Assembly (NCBI GenBank): GCA_945787015.1
Contig: CALZGM010000003.1
Coordinates: 62,001 to 126,000 of the forward strand
Origin: an uncultured Roseburia sp.
GTDB lineage: Bacteria; Bacillota; Clostridia; Lachnospirales; Lachnospiraceae
DNA: 64,000 bases
Reading direction: 5' to 3'
The translations under genes and the position numbers were made by a program. The notes under the pieces were generated by a model. That model searched no databases. It saw nothing but the letters and a program-made list of their open reading frames with translations, and was not told the origin of the DNA. Below are positions 1 to 7,473 of the stretch, in pieces (the stretch's first letter is position 1; every line of letters begins with the position of its first letter).

Positions 1-161
1 AGGGGCTTAAAACAGATATTGAAGTAGATGGCGGTATCAACCACGAGAATGTGACAGAAGTATTGGATGCAGGTGCCAATATTATTGTTGCAGGCAGTGC
101 AGTTTTCCGTGGAGATATCGAAGAGAATGTAGAGCGTTTTCTGTCTATTTTAAGTGAATAG
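1..161 (+). CDS. rpe: Ribulose-phosphate 3-epimerase, C-terminal end (partial)
   Basis: The window opens inside this gene; the reading frame starts at base 3 and encodes 52 residues before a TAG stop. The visible part contains the typical epimerase end, VDGGI followed by [13 protein letters not shown], which forms the phosphate-binding loops of the TIM barrel. The enzyme interconverts ribulose-5-phosphate and xylulose-5-phosphate in the pentose phosphate pathway in the cytosol. The next gene, thiN, starts 14 bases downstream, as in many Firmicutes, which supports the call. The catalytic N-terminal half lies outside the window. Confidence 0.9.
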   Translation, partial: GLKTDIEVDGGINHENVTEVLDAGANIIVAGSAVFRGDIEENVERFLSILSE

Positions 162-174
162 AGGCAATAGAATC

Positions 175-828
175 ATGTATCAAAGAATATTGATTGTTTC
201 TGGTGGAAGCATAGAAGATACATTCGCCAAGAATTGGATGATACAATATCATCCGGGTTATACGATTGCAGCAGATTCTGGAATGGAGTTTTTTTATCGA
301 GTGGGAAGAGTGCCAGATATGATTATCGGTGATTTCGATTCGGTAAATTCAGATACATTACATTATTTTAAAGAAAAAGAAACAATCATCTGGAAAGAAT
401 TAAATCCAATCAAAGATGATACCGATACGGAATTTGCAATTCGACAGGCAATTGCATTAGGTGCAGAAGAGATTACCGTTTTAGGTGGAACAGGAAGCCG
501 GCTTGATCATGTTATGGGGAATGTTTCGCTACTTGGTATTGGCCTAAAAGAGCAGGTTTTCATTCAATTAGTTGATGCACATAACAGAATACGGATGATA
601 AATAAGTCTATTTCTATAAAAAAGGATGAACAGTTTGGAAATTATGTATCACTCATTCCATATCAGGGAAATGTAACACATATGTATCTGAAAGGGTTTA
701 AGTATCCATTAGAAGATTTTACCATGGAGCCATTTTGTTCTATTGGTATTAGTAATGAGATTTTAGAAGAGGAAGCAGAAATCCTTTTTGAAGAAGGAAC
801 TTTATTAGTAATTGAAGCGCGAGATTAG
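175..828 (+). CDS. thiN: Thiamine pyrophosphokinase
   Basis: Transfers pyrophosphate from ATP to thiamine to make the cofactor thiamine diphosphate. The motif AADSGMEFFYRVGRVPDMIIGDFDSV (substrate-binding site with the GDFDS acid cluster), then DDTDTEFA and LGGTGSRLDHVMGN, are the signature of the family; the length of 217 residues is normal. I place the start at ATG 175, 10 bases after GAGG at 161-164. An upstream in-frame GTG at 154 overlaps the end of rpe and has no ribosome site. It probably forms an operon with rpe. No TPP riboswitch is visible in the short gap. Confidence 0.93.
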   Translation: MYQRILIVSGGSIEDTFAKNWMIQYHPGYTIAADSGMEFFYRVGRVPDMIIGDFDSVNSDTLHYFKEKETIIWKELNPIKDDTDTEFAIRQAIALGAEEITVLGGTGSRLDHVMGNVSLLGIGLKEQVFIQLVDAHNRIRMINKSISIKKDEQFGNYVSLIPYQGNVTHMYLKGFKYPLEDFTMEPFCSIGISNEILEEEAEILFEEGTLLVIEARD

Positions 829-972
829 GGACATTTCTTCTGCCACGATGAGAGCCTTTGGTCACGACGAGTGTTCCTTAGCGATGACTCTTTCAATCAC
901 TCCACGAGGTGTCCCGGTAAGGCGGTTTAGCTGCCGAACTTAAGATACCTTTTTTATGTAGAAATATGTTGG

Positions 973-1109
973 ATGAACGTACATATTCGATTTTATGTTG
1001 AAGATTGCAGTTGGAATTAAACATAACAGACGAAGCACTTGAACAGCATCTGGAATCGAATATTGTTTTTTTACGATTAGATGATGAAAAAAGGAAAATT
1101 CATAAGTAG
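973..1109 (+). pseudogene. Gene fragment, unknown family
   Basis: An ATG at 973 opens a 15-codon frame, and a one-base shift near 1003 leads into a second frame reading LQLELNITDEALEQHL and on to a TAG at 1107. Together they read as one protein-like stretch of about 45 residues with ordinary codon use. No family was recognised. It is best explained as the remnant of a gene broken by a frameshift. Confidence 0.35.
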
Positions 1110-1202
1110 TGATTTTTATATGGAAGGATGATTGTAGATTAGATATATAATGCGATTACCTTCCATATTTCAATTTATTGAAATAATTAGTAGTGAGTCA
1201 TC

Positions 1203-1358
1203 TTGCAGTTTAACTTACTGTGCGAGCATAAGGAAACTTATGGTAGATATATTGCAGTCAATCAAGACAATGACATTATCTTTGTTATGAAAAAATGGTC
1301 ATCGAGTTATAAAGGTGACAGTGATTATTCCGGAAATGCGATTCCATTACGGAAATAG
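1203..1358 (+). pseudogene. C-terminal gene fragment, unknown family
   Basis: An open stretch of 51 codons without a good start reads LQFNLLCEHKETYGRYIAVN and ends SGNAIPLRK before TAG. The composition is protein-like and the frame ends just before a terminator-like hairpin, so it looks like the tail of a lost gene. No family assigned. Confidence 0.35.
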
Positions 1359-1397
1359 AAACTTCAGGTTGTACCTGAGAATAGTATAAATAATTAG

Positions 1398-1424
1398 AGC
1401 CGGTGGGAATCCCATCGGCTTTAA
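1398..1424 (+). terminator. Hairpin, likely terminator
   Basis: AGCCGGTGGG and CCCATCGGCT form a 10-bp stem with one G-T pair and a 3-base loop, followed by a short TTTAA. It sits directly after the second gene fragment, consistent with the end of an old transcription unit. Confidence 0.55.
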
Positions 1425-1612
1425 CTATTATCCGGGCTGTTTGGAATGGTCCAGATACATTCATTCATTCAAATAATACGACATAATGACCGGCTTAAGG
1501 TATCCTCGATGAGTTTACAGTGAAACTCAATTTGTTGTTTGCTTTCTCGCTTAAATATGTTGGAACTTGAGCGAGAAAGTAATGGAAATAAAATATTTGC
1601 CGGAAAAATCCT

Positions 1613-1640
1613 TTGACAATAAAGAAAAATTGGATATAAT
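1613..1640 (+). promoter_or_regulatory. Consensus sigma-A promoter of the abiE pair
   Basis: TTGACA at 1613-1618 and TATAAT at 1635-1640, both perfect, separated by 16 bases. Transcription would begin about 35 bases before the AbiEi start. A promoter this strong suits an autoregulated toxin-antitoxin operon. Confidence 0.85.
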
Positions 1641-1685
1641 AAAAGTGAAATAGACAATTTCAAAATTGTGAGAGGAGAGTTCTGT

Positions 1686-2303
1686 ATGTTATATGATTAT
1701 ATTATTACCAATTATCAAAAAGATGAACCAATCTTTCTTGCAGAGCTTCCTGGCAAATCCAGAGAATCTGTTAGGCAAGAGATGAAGAAACTTACAGACG
1801 AAGGAAAAATAGAGCGGTTATACAATGGCGTGTATTATCGTTCTTACAAAACTATTTTGGGAACTAAGGGAAAAGTTTCGGTTGATAAATTTATACAAAA
1901 GAGGTATCTGGAAGCGAATGGCGAGATATTCGGATATATCACAGGTATCCAACTTGCCAATATGTATGGTTTTACAACGCAAAATCCGTCTTGCTATGAG
2001 GTGTGTTCTAATGAGGCATCTACCAAACAACGTAAAGTAGATGTAGATGGCAGACAGATTATCGTTTATAAGCCAGTAGTGGAAATATCAAAGGAAAATA
2101 AAGGGGCACTGCAATTTTTGGACCTTATGAGTACAATTGACAGATATAGCGAAGTTAGCGGTGATGAATTTACAGTAAAGATAAAGAATTTTATTTCTAT
2201 AGTAGGCGTTGATTTTGGTCAGGTAAAAAAATATTTGTCGCTATTTCCAGATAGAGTATATCGAAATATTTATCAGGGAGGTTTGATGAATGAATTGGTA
2301 TAG
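1686..2303 (+). CDS. abiEi: AbiEi-type antitoxin / transcriptional regulator
   Basis: A 205-residue protein that resembles the antitoxin half of type IV AbiE systems: an N-terminal winged-helix region (residues about 1-60, IFLAELPGKSRESVRQEMKKL then GKIERLYNGVYYRS) followed by a C-terminal neutralising domain. In this family the protein represses its own operon and counters the nucleotidyltransferase toxin without stable binding. I chose ATG 1686, which has AGGAGAG seven bases upstream, over an in-frame GTG at 1668. The stop overlaps the toxin gene by 14 bases, indicating translational coupling. The assignment rests on the domain pattern plus the partner. Confidence 0.8.
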   Translation: MLYDYIITNYQKDEPIFLAELPGKSRESVRQEMKKLTDEGKIERLYNGVYYRSYKTILGTKGKVSVDKFIQKRYLEANGEIFGYITGIQLANMYGFTTQNPSCYEVCSNEASTKQRKVDVDGRQIIVYKPVVEISKENKGALQFLDLMSTIDRYSEVSGDEFTVKIKNFISIVGVDFGQVKKYLSLFPDRVYRNIYQGGLMNELV

Positions 2304-3198
2304 AGAATATCAAGCTGAGTGGAAAGAGATTATTGAAACGGTAGCCAGAGAATTAGGCAGAAGTGAGCAAATGGTTGAGAAAGATACCATTCAGTCAATG
2401 TTCTTGTATGAGCTGGCAAAGTCGGAATTACCATTTGTATTTAAAGGCGGAACTTCACTTTCTAAGGCATATAATCTGATAGATCGCTTTTCGGAAGATA
2501 TTGATTTGTCAATGAATCGGAGACCTACACAATCAGAGCGTGTGAAATCAAAAGAATTAATTATCGATATTGCCGAGAATTTGGGATTGGTGTTGTCAAA
2601 TCCGGAAGATATAAAGTCACGGTATGATTATAATAAATATGTATTTAAGTATGAATCCTTGTTTTCTGTAATTCCATTGGAGATTATTATAGAAACAAGT
2701 TATTATCAATCGGTATATCCTGTTGATAAGCATGTTGTCGGTAGCTTTGTAGGAAGATTTTGTTTAGACAGAAATATCATCCTGCCAGTTCCATTTGAAG
2801 CTGCAGAGGTTATGATGAATGTTCAATCTGTAGAAAGAACTTTCGTGGATAAGGTGTTTGCCGTATGCGATTATAAAATACAGAATATGCAGGACAGGGA
2901 TTCAAGACATTTATATGATATCTGCAAGCTTTTACGAGAGGTTGAGCTGAATGAGGAACTGGATCAGTTAATTGATATGGTCAGAGATGATAGAATGCAA
3001 TCTAAGAATAATCCATCGGCGCAGCTTGAATATTTTATTCCTGATATGCTTAAGGAGATAATCAGAAGCAGATTCTATGAGCCTGATTATAAAAATGTAA
3101 CACAGAAATTATTGTACGAGGATATTTCATATGATTATGCAATTGAGAATGGAATCGCAATAATCGCAGAATCAGATGTGTTTGTATATAAGAAATAA
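2290..3198 (+). CDS. abiEii: AbiEii/AbiGii-type nucleotidyltransferase toxin
   Basis: A 302-residue member of the DNA polymerase beta-like nucleotidyltransferase superfamily. The active-site pattern is visible: FKGGTSLSK at residues 51-59 and RFSEDIDLS at 66-74, giving the paired aspartates D70 and D72 for metal binding. Related toxins add nucleotides to tRNA acceptor ends and stop growth, which can abort phage infection. ATG 2290 has GGGAGG about nine bases upstream, inside the antitoxin gene. It ends before a good terminator, so the pair is a self-contained operon. Both genes look intact although surrounding mobile genes are broken, suggesting the system is kept. Confidence 0.85.
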   Translation: MNWYREYQAEWKEIIETVARELGRSEQMVEKDTIQSMFLYELAKSELPFVFKGGTSLSKAYNLIDRFSEDIDLSMNRRPTQSERVKSKELIIDIAENLGLVLSNPEDIKSRYDYNKYVFKYESLFSVIPLEIIIETSYYQSVYPVDKHVVGSFVGRFCLDRNIILPVPFEAAEVMMNVQSVERTFVDKVFAVCDYKIQNMQDRDSRHLYDICKLLREVELNEELDQLIDMVRDDRMQSKNNPSAQLEYFIPDMLKEIIRSRFYEPDYKNVTQKLLYEDISYDYAIENGIAIIAESDVFVYKK

Positions 3199-3216
3199 AT
3201 AGAAGTGAAAACTTGG

Positions 3217-3247
3217 GAGCTTATCCGCAGTGATAGGCTCTTTTTTT
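3217..3247 (+). terminator. Rho-independent terminator of abiE
   Basis: GAGCTTATC and GATAGGCTC pair as a 9-bp stem (one G-T) around CGCAGT, followed by seven T. Confidence 0.85.
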
Positions 3248-3253
3248 GTACCG

Positions 3254-3323
3254 GCGAACAGAAAGCAAACTAAAATTTTATTGGCGAACGAAAAGCGAAC
3301 TCAGTAGCGAACGGAAAGCGAAC
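3254..3323. repeat. Three 17-bp direct repeats built of GCGAAC half sites
   Basis: Copies at 3254-3270, 3284-3300 and 3307-3323 follow the pattern GCGAAC, five bases, GC(G/A)AAC. The two half sites inside each copy are 11 bases apart, about one helical turn. They lie between the abiE terminator and the XRE gene, where binding sites for a regulator or replication/recombination protein could sit. Confidence 0.6.
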
Positions 3324-3410
3324 GGCGGTTGGTAGGCTTTTTTGGAATTTTTCCAAAGAGGTCTATTTTTATGCTTTTTAAGAAGAGATGCAGGGCACGA
3401 GAACCGCCGG

Positions 3411-3449
3411 CTCCGGATTTTGAAACAGAAAACAATTCAAAATCCGGAG
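3411..3449 (+). promoter_or_regulatory. 14-bp perfect hairpin covering the XRE ribosome site
   Basis: Arms 3411-3424 (CTCCGGATTTTGAA) and 3436-3449 (TTCAAAATCCGGAG) are exact complements around an 11-base A-rich loop. The right arm contains the CCGGAGG ribosome site of the next gene, so the mRNA would hide its own translation start when folded. There is no T run directly after it, arguing against a plain terminator. Confidence 0.7.
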
Positions 3450-3459
3450 GATAATAGAA

Positions 3460-3795
3460 GTGAGAGATTATAAATGTGATGCAATGACAATTGGACAACG
3501 ATTAAAAGACGCTCGTTTGAACTCAAAAAAAGGGATGACGCAGCTTGGATTTGCTGAAGAAATTGGAGTATGTGTATCTAATATCAGTAAAACGGAACAG
3601 GGATTGCGTTTGCCAACGATAGATTTGTTATTTGAGTATATGAATTACTTCGACAAAGAGGCTAACGAGTTGTTAGGGATTTATGGAGATGGCAAGAGCT
3701 CTATTGATTCACGCTTAGCAAAGCTTCCACCAGAAGCACGTCAGTATTTACATCGTATTTTTATGGAAATGATTGATAAGTATCCACGACATTAA
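3460..3795 (+). CDS. XRE-family HTH regulator
   Basis: A 111-residue DNA-binding protein. A Cro/CI-type helix-turn-helix covers residues about 9-68 (MTIGQRLKDARLN, then TQLGFAEEIGV and VSNISKTEQG). The short C-terminal tail ends PEARQYLHRIFMEMIDKYPRH. I favour GTG 3460 because CCGGAGG lies nine bases before it; ATG 3484 is an alternative with no ribosome site. Position next to recombination genes suggests it regulates the mobile element, as such proteins do in Clostridial elements. The ribosome site is held in a hairpin (listed separately). A second small hairpin (3803-3823) follows the stop. Confidence 0.8.
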   Translation: MRDYKCDAMTIGQRLKDARLNSKKGMTQLGFAEEIGVCVSNISKTEQGLRLPTIDLLFEYMNYFDKEANELLGIYGDGKSSIDSRLAKLPPEARQYLHRIFMEMIDKYPRH

Positions 3796-3929
3796 AGTAG
3801 AGACTATCCTTCAAAAGGATAGTTGAGTGAGAAATTGCCCTTATAAAGGTCAAAAATAGTTTTTTGATTGAGATATCATACAGATAGTCAGTACTGACAA
3901 TGAATAATTGTCAAGGAGATAAACTGAAT

Positions 3930-4328
3930 ATGAGTAGGAAAAAAACTATGAATTAGCCGGTCAGGTGCATTGTTTATTTATCAACCGTAGGGGATTTGCA
4001 GCATGTGAATCAGCGTGAACAGAGGCAGATGAATTATATTTCTGATTACACCAAGGGAAATAACATCGAGATTGTCAAAGTAATGCGAAGAAATGTGTTG
4101 GGGCAGTTGGATGTAAATAGGCACTTTGACCGACTTGTACAGATGGTTAGCGAAGGTCTTGCGGATGGAATCTTAATCGCCAATATGCAATTTGTCTCAA
4201 AGGATATCGATGATGCCTGTAGAAAGATTGCTAAAGTTTCCAACGTGGGTGGGGCTATCTATTCTGTAGATGATGGTAGGCTTGCGTTTCGATTTAAGGA
4301 GGTTTGCCGTGGTAACAAAAGCAGATGA
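3930..4328 (+). pseudogene. Resolvase-like (serine recombinase-related) element protein, frameshifted
   Basis: The original start is ATG 3930 behind AAGGAG, giving MSRKK, but a run of A at about 3938-3945 shifts the frame into a stop. The continuation YELAGQVHCLFINRRGF is readable in another frame and a second shift near 4002 leads into VNQREQRQMNYISDY and onward to the stop at 4326. The conserved part, VVKVMRRN-like (here EIVKVMRRNVLGQLDV) and DGILIANMQFVSKDI, resembles the N-terminal domain of a resolvase-type protein often found beside excisionase and integrase in Lachnospiraceae elements. No catalytic large domain is present. Probably inactive. Confidence 0.55.
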
Positions 4329-4524
4329 GACATTTAATATTCCGATTTGGAATAAAGTTATGCTTACCAAAGAGGAAGCGGCTGCTTATAGTCACATAGG
4401 AATTAATAAGCTGGAGGAATTACTGAAGATTCCTAACTGCCCATTTGTTCTATATGTAGGAAAGAAAAAACTAATAAAAAGGGCAGAATTTGAAAGATAT
4501 TTATTAGAAAACGTGGAAATATAG
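4309..4524 (+). CDS. xis: Tn916-type excisionase
   Basis: A small basic winged-helix protein of 71 residues, similar in length and layout to Tn916 Xis: IPIWNKVMLTKEEAAAYSHIG, then INKLEELL and KKKLIKRAEFERYL. Such proteins bend DNA at the element ends and direct the integrase toward excision. I chose GTG 4309, which has AAGGAGG six bases upstream; an upstream ATG at 4270 overlaps the resolvase-like frame and has no site. The start lies inside the preceding gene, so translation is likely coupled. It is intact, unlike its integrase partner. Confidence 0.82.
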   Translation: MVTKADETFNIPIWNKVMLTKEEAAAYSHIGINKLEELLKIPNCPFVLYVGKKKLIKRAEFERYLLENVEI

Positions 4525-4603
4525 GAATTTACTTTTGAGCTCATACATGCTATAATTATTGTCGGTTGTCTGGGCTCTTTTTTAATAAGGAGGGAACAGC
4601 GAC

Positions 4604-5733
4604 ATGGGAAAAGACCTTCGTGGTAAAGAACTTGGTCGAGGTATAAGTCAGCGTGAAGATGGGTTATACGTCGCCAGATATACAAATAAATATGGAAAGC
4701 GTGTTCAAAAAGTATTGCCGAAATTACAAGAACTTAGGCAATGGTTGGCGGATGCGCAGTATAAGGAAGAGCATAGTAACATTGATTTTCCGGATGCTAT
4801 GACTGTAAATGCGTGGTTTGAGTATTGGATCGGCATTAAGAAGAGAACCGTTAGACCTAACACGGTTCGAAATTATACAGAAAGATATCATCGCAATATT
4901 GAACCAATCATTGGAAACAAGATGTTGGGAAGCGTCAATACGATTCACTGTCAGACGATTATGAATAGGATGGCGGATGAAGGATATAGGACTTCAACCA
5001 TCTATCAGACGAGAATTGCGTTGTTTAATATGCTTGATTATGCATATCAAAATGATGTTATTTTAAAGAATCCATGTATTAAGATGGTAAAGTCTGAAAT
5101 TGGCAAGCAGTCGAGGAAGAAGCAGGCGTTAACGCTTGGTCAACAGAAGGAATTTTGCAAGGTGGCGATAGGGAATACTTATGAGTATCAATATCGTTTT
5201 TTATTGCAAACAGGTCTGAGGACTGGCGAGATGGTAGGTTTGCGTTGGTCGGATGTTGACTTGGAGAATCGATTATTAACTATTAACCGTTCTATGGAGT
5301 ACAGACATTCTACAGGAGAATGGAGGATTGGAGAGCCGAAGAGTAAATCTGGTTATCGTACGATTCCATTGACTGAGGAAGCCGTAGAGATTCTAAAATT
5401 GCAAAAGCAAAAGAATCGTACTTTTAAAGTTATTCCAATGGAATGGGCAGACATAGTGTTTCTATGTAAAAAAGGTACGCCGGTAAAGAACAGTACATAT
5501 GACACGATGTTATTTAAGTTGTGTGATAAGGCAGTATAGATAGATTTTCGATGCATGTGCTCCGACATACTTTTGCTACCAGATGTATTGAGGCTGGAAT
5601 GAAGCCGAAGACTTTACAAACCATTCTTGGACATTCCAGTATAGGAATAACCATGAATTTGTATGTTCATACCACAGAAGAACAAAAACATAAAGAAATT
5701 GACCTTGTTGCGGATGCATTAAAAGTGATTTAA
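4604..5733 (+). pseudogene. int: Tyrosine integrase (Tn916 Int type), broken by a one-base frameshift
   Basis: Two adjacent frames add up to one integrase of about 375 residues. The first (4604-5539) has the arm-binding domain (GRGISQREDGLYVARYTNKY), the SAM-like core-binding domain, and the first catalytic arginine in TGLRTGE with the lysine in KSKSGYRTIPL. The second (through 5733) has LRHTFATR, LGHSSIGITMNLYVH and thus the H-x-x-R, H and tyrosine nucleophile. Around 5535 one base is missing: restoring it would join DKA to GIDRFSMHVLRH. Without it the product loses H, R, H and Y and cannot act. A sequencing error is the only simple alternative. Confidence 0.9.
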
Positions 5734-5754
5734 CTATATTTTTTTACCCTAAAA

Positions 5755-5837
5755 TTGGTACGTAATTGGTACGTTATCCAAAGTTTTGAGGGGTTAAAAA
5801 ATGAGTTTTTGAAAAATTGGTACGTAAATTGGTACGT
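5755..5837. repeat. Four TTGGTACGT repeats, likely integrase arm-type sites at the element end
   Basis: TTGGTACGT occurs at 5755-5763, 5766-5774, 5817-5825 and 5829-5837, as two pairs with 11- and 12-base spacing, all in the same direction. They start 21 bases after the integrase stop and end 64 bases before ychF. Tn916-like integrases bind such direct repeats with their N-terminal domain, so this marks the right end of the element. Confidence 0.75.
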
Positions 5838-5901
5838 AACCAAGATGCAGAATCGCGAAAAGCCCATAAAATAAAGGATTTTCAAAGGAGAAATATAAAT
5901 T

Positions 5902-7002
5902 ATGAAACTAGGAATCGTAGGACTTCCAAATGTTGGAAAGAGTACCTTATTTAACTCATTAACAAAGGCAGGTGCAGAATCGGCAAATTATCCATTCTGT
6001 ACGATTGATCCGAATGTGGGTATTGTTACCGTACCGGATGAGCGATTAAAAAAGCTGGGTGATTTATACCATTCTAAAAAGGTAACACCAGCCGTGATTG
6101 AGTTCGTAGATATTGCGGGCCTTGTAAAAGGTGCCAGCAAGGGAGAAGGTTTGGGAAACCAGTTCCTTGCCAATATTCGTGAGGTTGATGCGATTGTACA
6201 TGTGGTACGTTGTTTTGAAGATACGAATGTCATTCATGTAGAAGGCAGTGTAGACCCTGCAAGAGATATTGAGACCATTAATTTAGAGTTGATTTTCTCA
6301 GATATTGAAATTTTAGAGCGCCGTATTGCAAAGGTGGCAAAGCAGGCGAGAATGGATAAGACTCTGGCAAAAGAATTGGAATTGTTAGAGGGTATTAAAG
6401 CACATCTGGAAGCCGGTAATATGGCAAAATCCTTTGAAGTGCCGGAGGATGAAGATTTAGCTGCACTTTTTGCCTCTTATAATCTTTTGACGGCAAAACC
6501 TACGATTTATGCAGCAAATGTTGCTGAGGATGATTTGGCAGATGACGGTGCTTCCAATTCGCATGTACAGGCAGTCCGCAAAATGGCAGCAGAAGAGCAT
6601 AGCGAGGTATTTGTAATCTGTGCACAGATTGAACAGGAAATTGCTGAATTAGAGGATGATGAGAAAGCGATGTTCTTAGAAGACTTAGGTTTGTCTGAGT
6701 CCGGTTTGGATAAATTAATCAAAGCAAGCTACAGTTTACTGGGATTAATTAGTTACTTAACCTCCGGTGAGGACGAGACCAGAGCATGGACCATTAAAAA
6801 AGGTACAAAAGCGCCGCAGGCAGCCGGTAAGATTCATTCAGATTTTGAACGTGGCTTTATCCGTGCAGAAGTTGTAAACTATCAGGATTTATTAGACTGC
6901 GGCAGTATTGCAGCTGCAAAGGAAAAAGGTCTGGTAGGCTTAGAGGGAAAAGAATACGTGGTAAAAGATGGCGATGTTATTTTATTCCGTTTTAATGTAT
7001 AA
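5902..7002 (+). CDS. ychF: Redox-regulated ATPase YchF (Obg-family)
   Basis: A 366-residue cytosolic P-loop NTPase of the Obg/YchF family that binds ribosomes and prefers ATP. G1 is GLPNVGKST at residues 6-14, switch region NYPFCTIDPN follows, and VDIAGLVKGAS forms G3. A coiled-coil insert lies at about 125-200, and the C-terminal TGS domain (residues about 280-366) ends DGDVILFRFNV, which is diagnostic. ATG 5902 is preceded by AAAGGAG. The full standard length shows that the neighbouring element did not disrupt the gene, though it replaced whatever lay upstream. Confidence 0.95.
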   Translation: MKLGIVGLPNVGKSTLFNSLTKAGAESANYPFCTIDPNVGIVTVPDERLKKLGDLYHSKKVTPAVIEFVDIAGLVKGASKGEGLGNQFLANIREVDAIVHVVRCFEDTNVIHVEGSVDPARDIETINLELIFSDIEILERRIAKVAKQARMDKTLAKELELLEGIKAHLEAGNMAKSFEVPEDEDLAALFASYNLLTAKPTIYAANVAEDDLADDGASNSHVQAVRKMAAEEHSEVFVICAQIEQEIAELEDDEKAMFLEDLGLSESGLDKLIKASYSLLGLISYLTSGEDETRAWTIKKGTKAPQAAGKIHSDFERGFIRAEVVNYQDLLDCGSIAAAKEKGLVGLEGKEYVVKDGDVILFRFNV

Positions 7003-7029
7003 AATCTAAAAACGTATTTTTTGAATTAG

Positions 7030-7080
7030 GAGCGCATATGTTTTCTCAAAGGAATGTTTGGGAGAGCATATGCGTTTTTG
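7030..7080 (+). terminator. Terminator-like hairpin after ychF that also contains the ymxH start
   Basis: CGCATATG (7033-7040) pairs with CATATGCG (7067-7074) and the stem extends inward with TTTTCTC against GGGAGAG; TTTTTG follows. It ends ychF transcription but the right arm also holds the ribosome site and ATG of the next gene, so reading through or not may decide ymxH expression. Confidence 0.6.
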
Positions 7081-7327
7081 TGAATTTCAGCAAAAGGAAG
7101 TCATTAATGTCAAAGATTGTAAATGCCTTGGAAATGTATGTGATTTGAAATTTGATGAGAAGGACGGCTGCATTGAAAGTATCATTATTCCGGGGCCGGG
7201 AAAAGTGCTTGGTTGCTTTGGTAGGGATTTTGAATGGTGTATTCCATGGTGCAATATTGTAAAAATAGGGCCGGATATTATTTTAGTGGACGTTGAGGAG
7301 AAGGATATCAAAAGAAAAATCGATTAG
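7070..7327 (+). CDS. YlmC/YmxH family PRC-barrel protein
   Basis: An 85-residue protein of the PRC-barrel-like YlmC/YmxH family, found in spore-forming Firmicutes and often called a sporulation protein, though its exact job is not established. Visible hallmarks are the start MRFCEFQQKEVINVKDCKCLG, the short barrel strands around GPGKVLGCFG, and IPWCNIVKIGPDIILVD. ATG 7070 with GGGAG five bases before it is preferred to TTG 7058. The gene is unusually Cys-rich for a cytosolic protein. It lies alone between ychF and nrdR. Confidence 0.8.
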   Translation: MRFCEFQQKEVINVKDCKCLGNVCDLKFDEKDGCIESIIIPGPGKVLGCFGRDFEWCIPWCNIVKIGPDIILVDVEEKDIKRKID

Positions 7328-7375
7328 AGAGCAAAAAATATAAAAAAAATATAAAAAAATATGCAAATGGGTCTG

Positions 7376-7404
7376 TTGACAAGCAGGATAATGACCGATA
7401 TACT
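7376..7404 (+). promoter_or_regulatory. Sigma-A promoter of nrdR
   Basis: TTGACA at 7376-7381 and TATACT at 7399-7404, spacing 17 bases; the nrdR start lies 70 bases downstream. Confidence 0.75.
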
Positions 7405-7473
7405 ACCATATAAGGGGTTATATGTATTTTTAAACACATGATTTTGAAGGAACATGTATTGTGGAGGTAACTT

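Larger units (their letters stand above)
829..1612. other. Decayed region after thiN, no intact gene
   Basis: About 780 bases without a complete gene. It holds two short coding-like fragments (described separately), a hairpin near 1398-1420, and a GC-richer opening stretch (829-950) with GGGACA at 833-838 and TGTCCC near 910. I could not assign that stretch. The mix of fragments suggests eroded mobile DNA at the left side of the integrated element. Confidence 0.5.
1400..5840. mobile_element. Remnant of an integrative element (integrase/excisionase type)
   Basis: The block between thiN and ychF carries mobile-element genes in the usual order: XRE regulator, resolvase-like protein, Tn916-type excisionase, tyrosine integrase, then repeated integrase arm sites at the right edge. 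The AbiE pair is its cargo. The integrase and the resolvase-like gene are both frameshifted, so the element looks immobile. The left edge is uncertain: I found no convincing direct repeat matching the right edge, and the start given here is approximate. No conjugation genes are present, so it is either a mobilisable remnant or an internally deleted element. Confidence 0.6.

Noticed and set aside
3254-3323. Chromosomal replication origin suggested by iteron-like repeats
   Set aside because: No DnaA-box cluster, dnaA, dnaN or plasmid rep gene is nearby.
3217-3449. Attachment-site core of the integrated element
   Set aside because: The repeats here do not match the sequence next to ychF, so no att pair could be supported.
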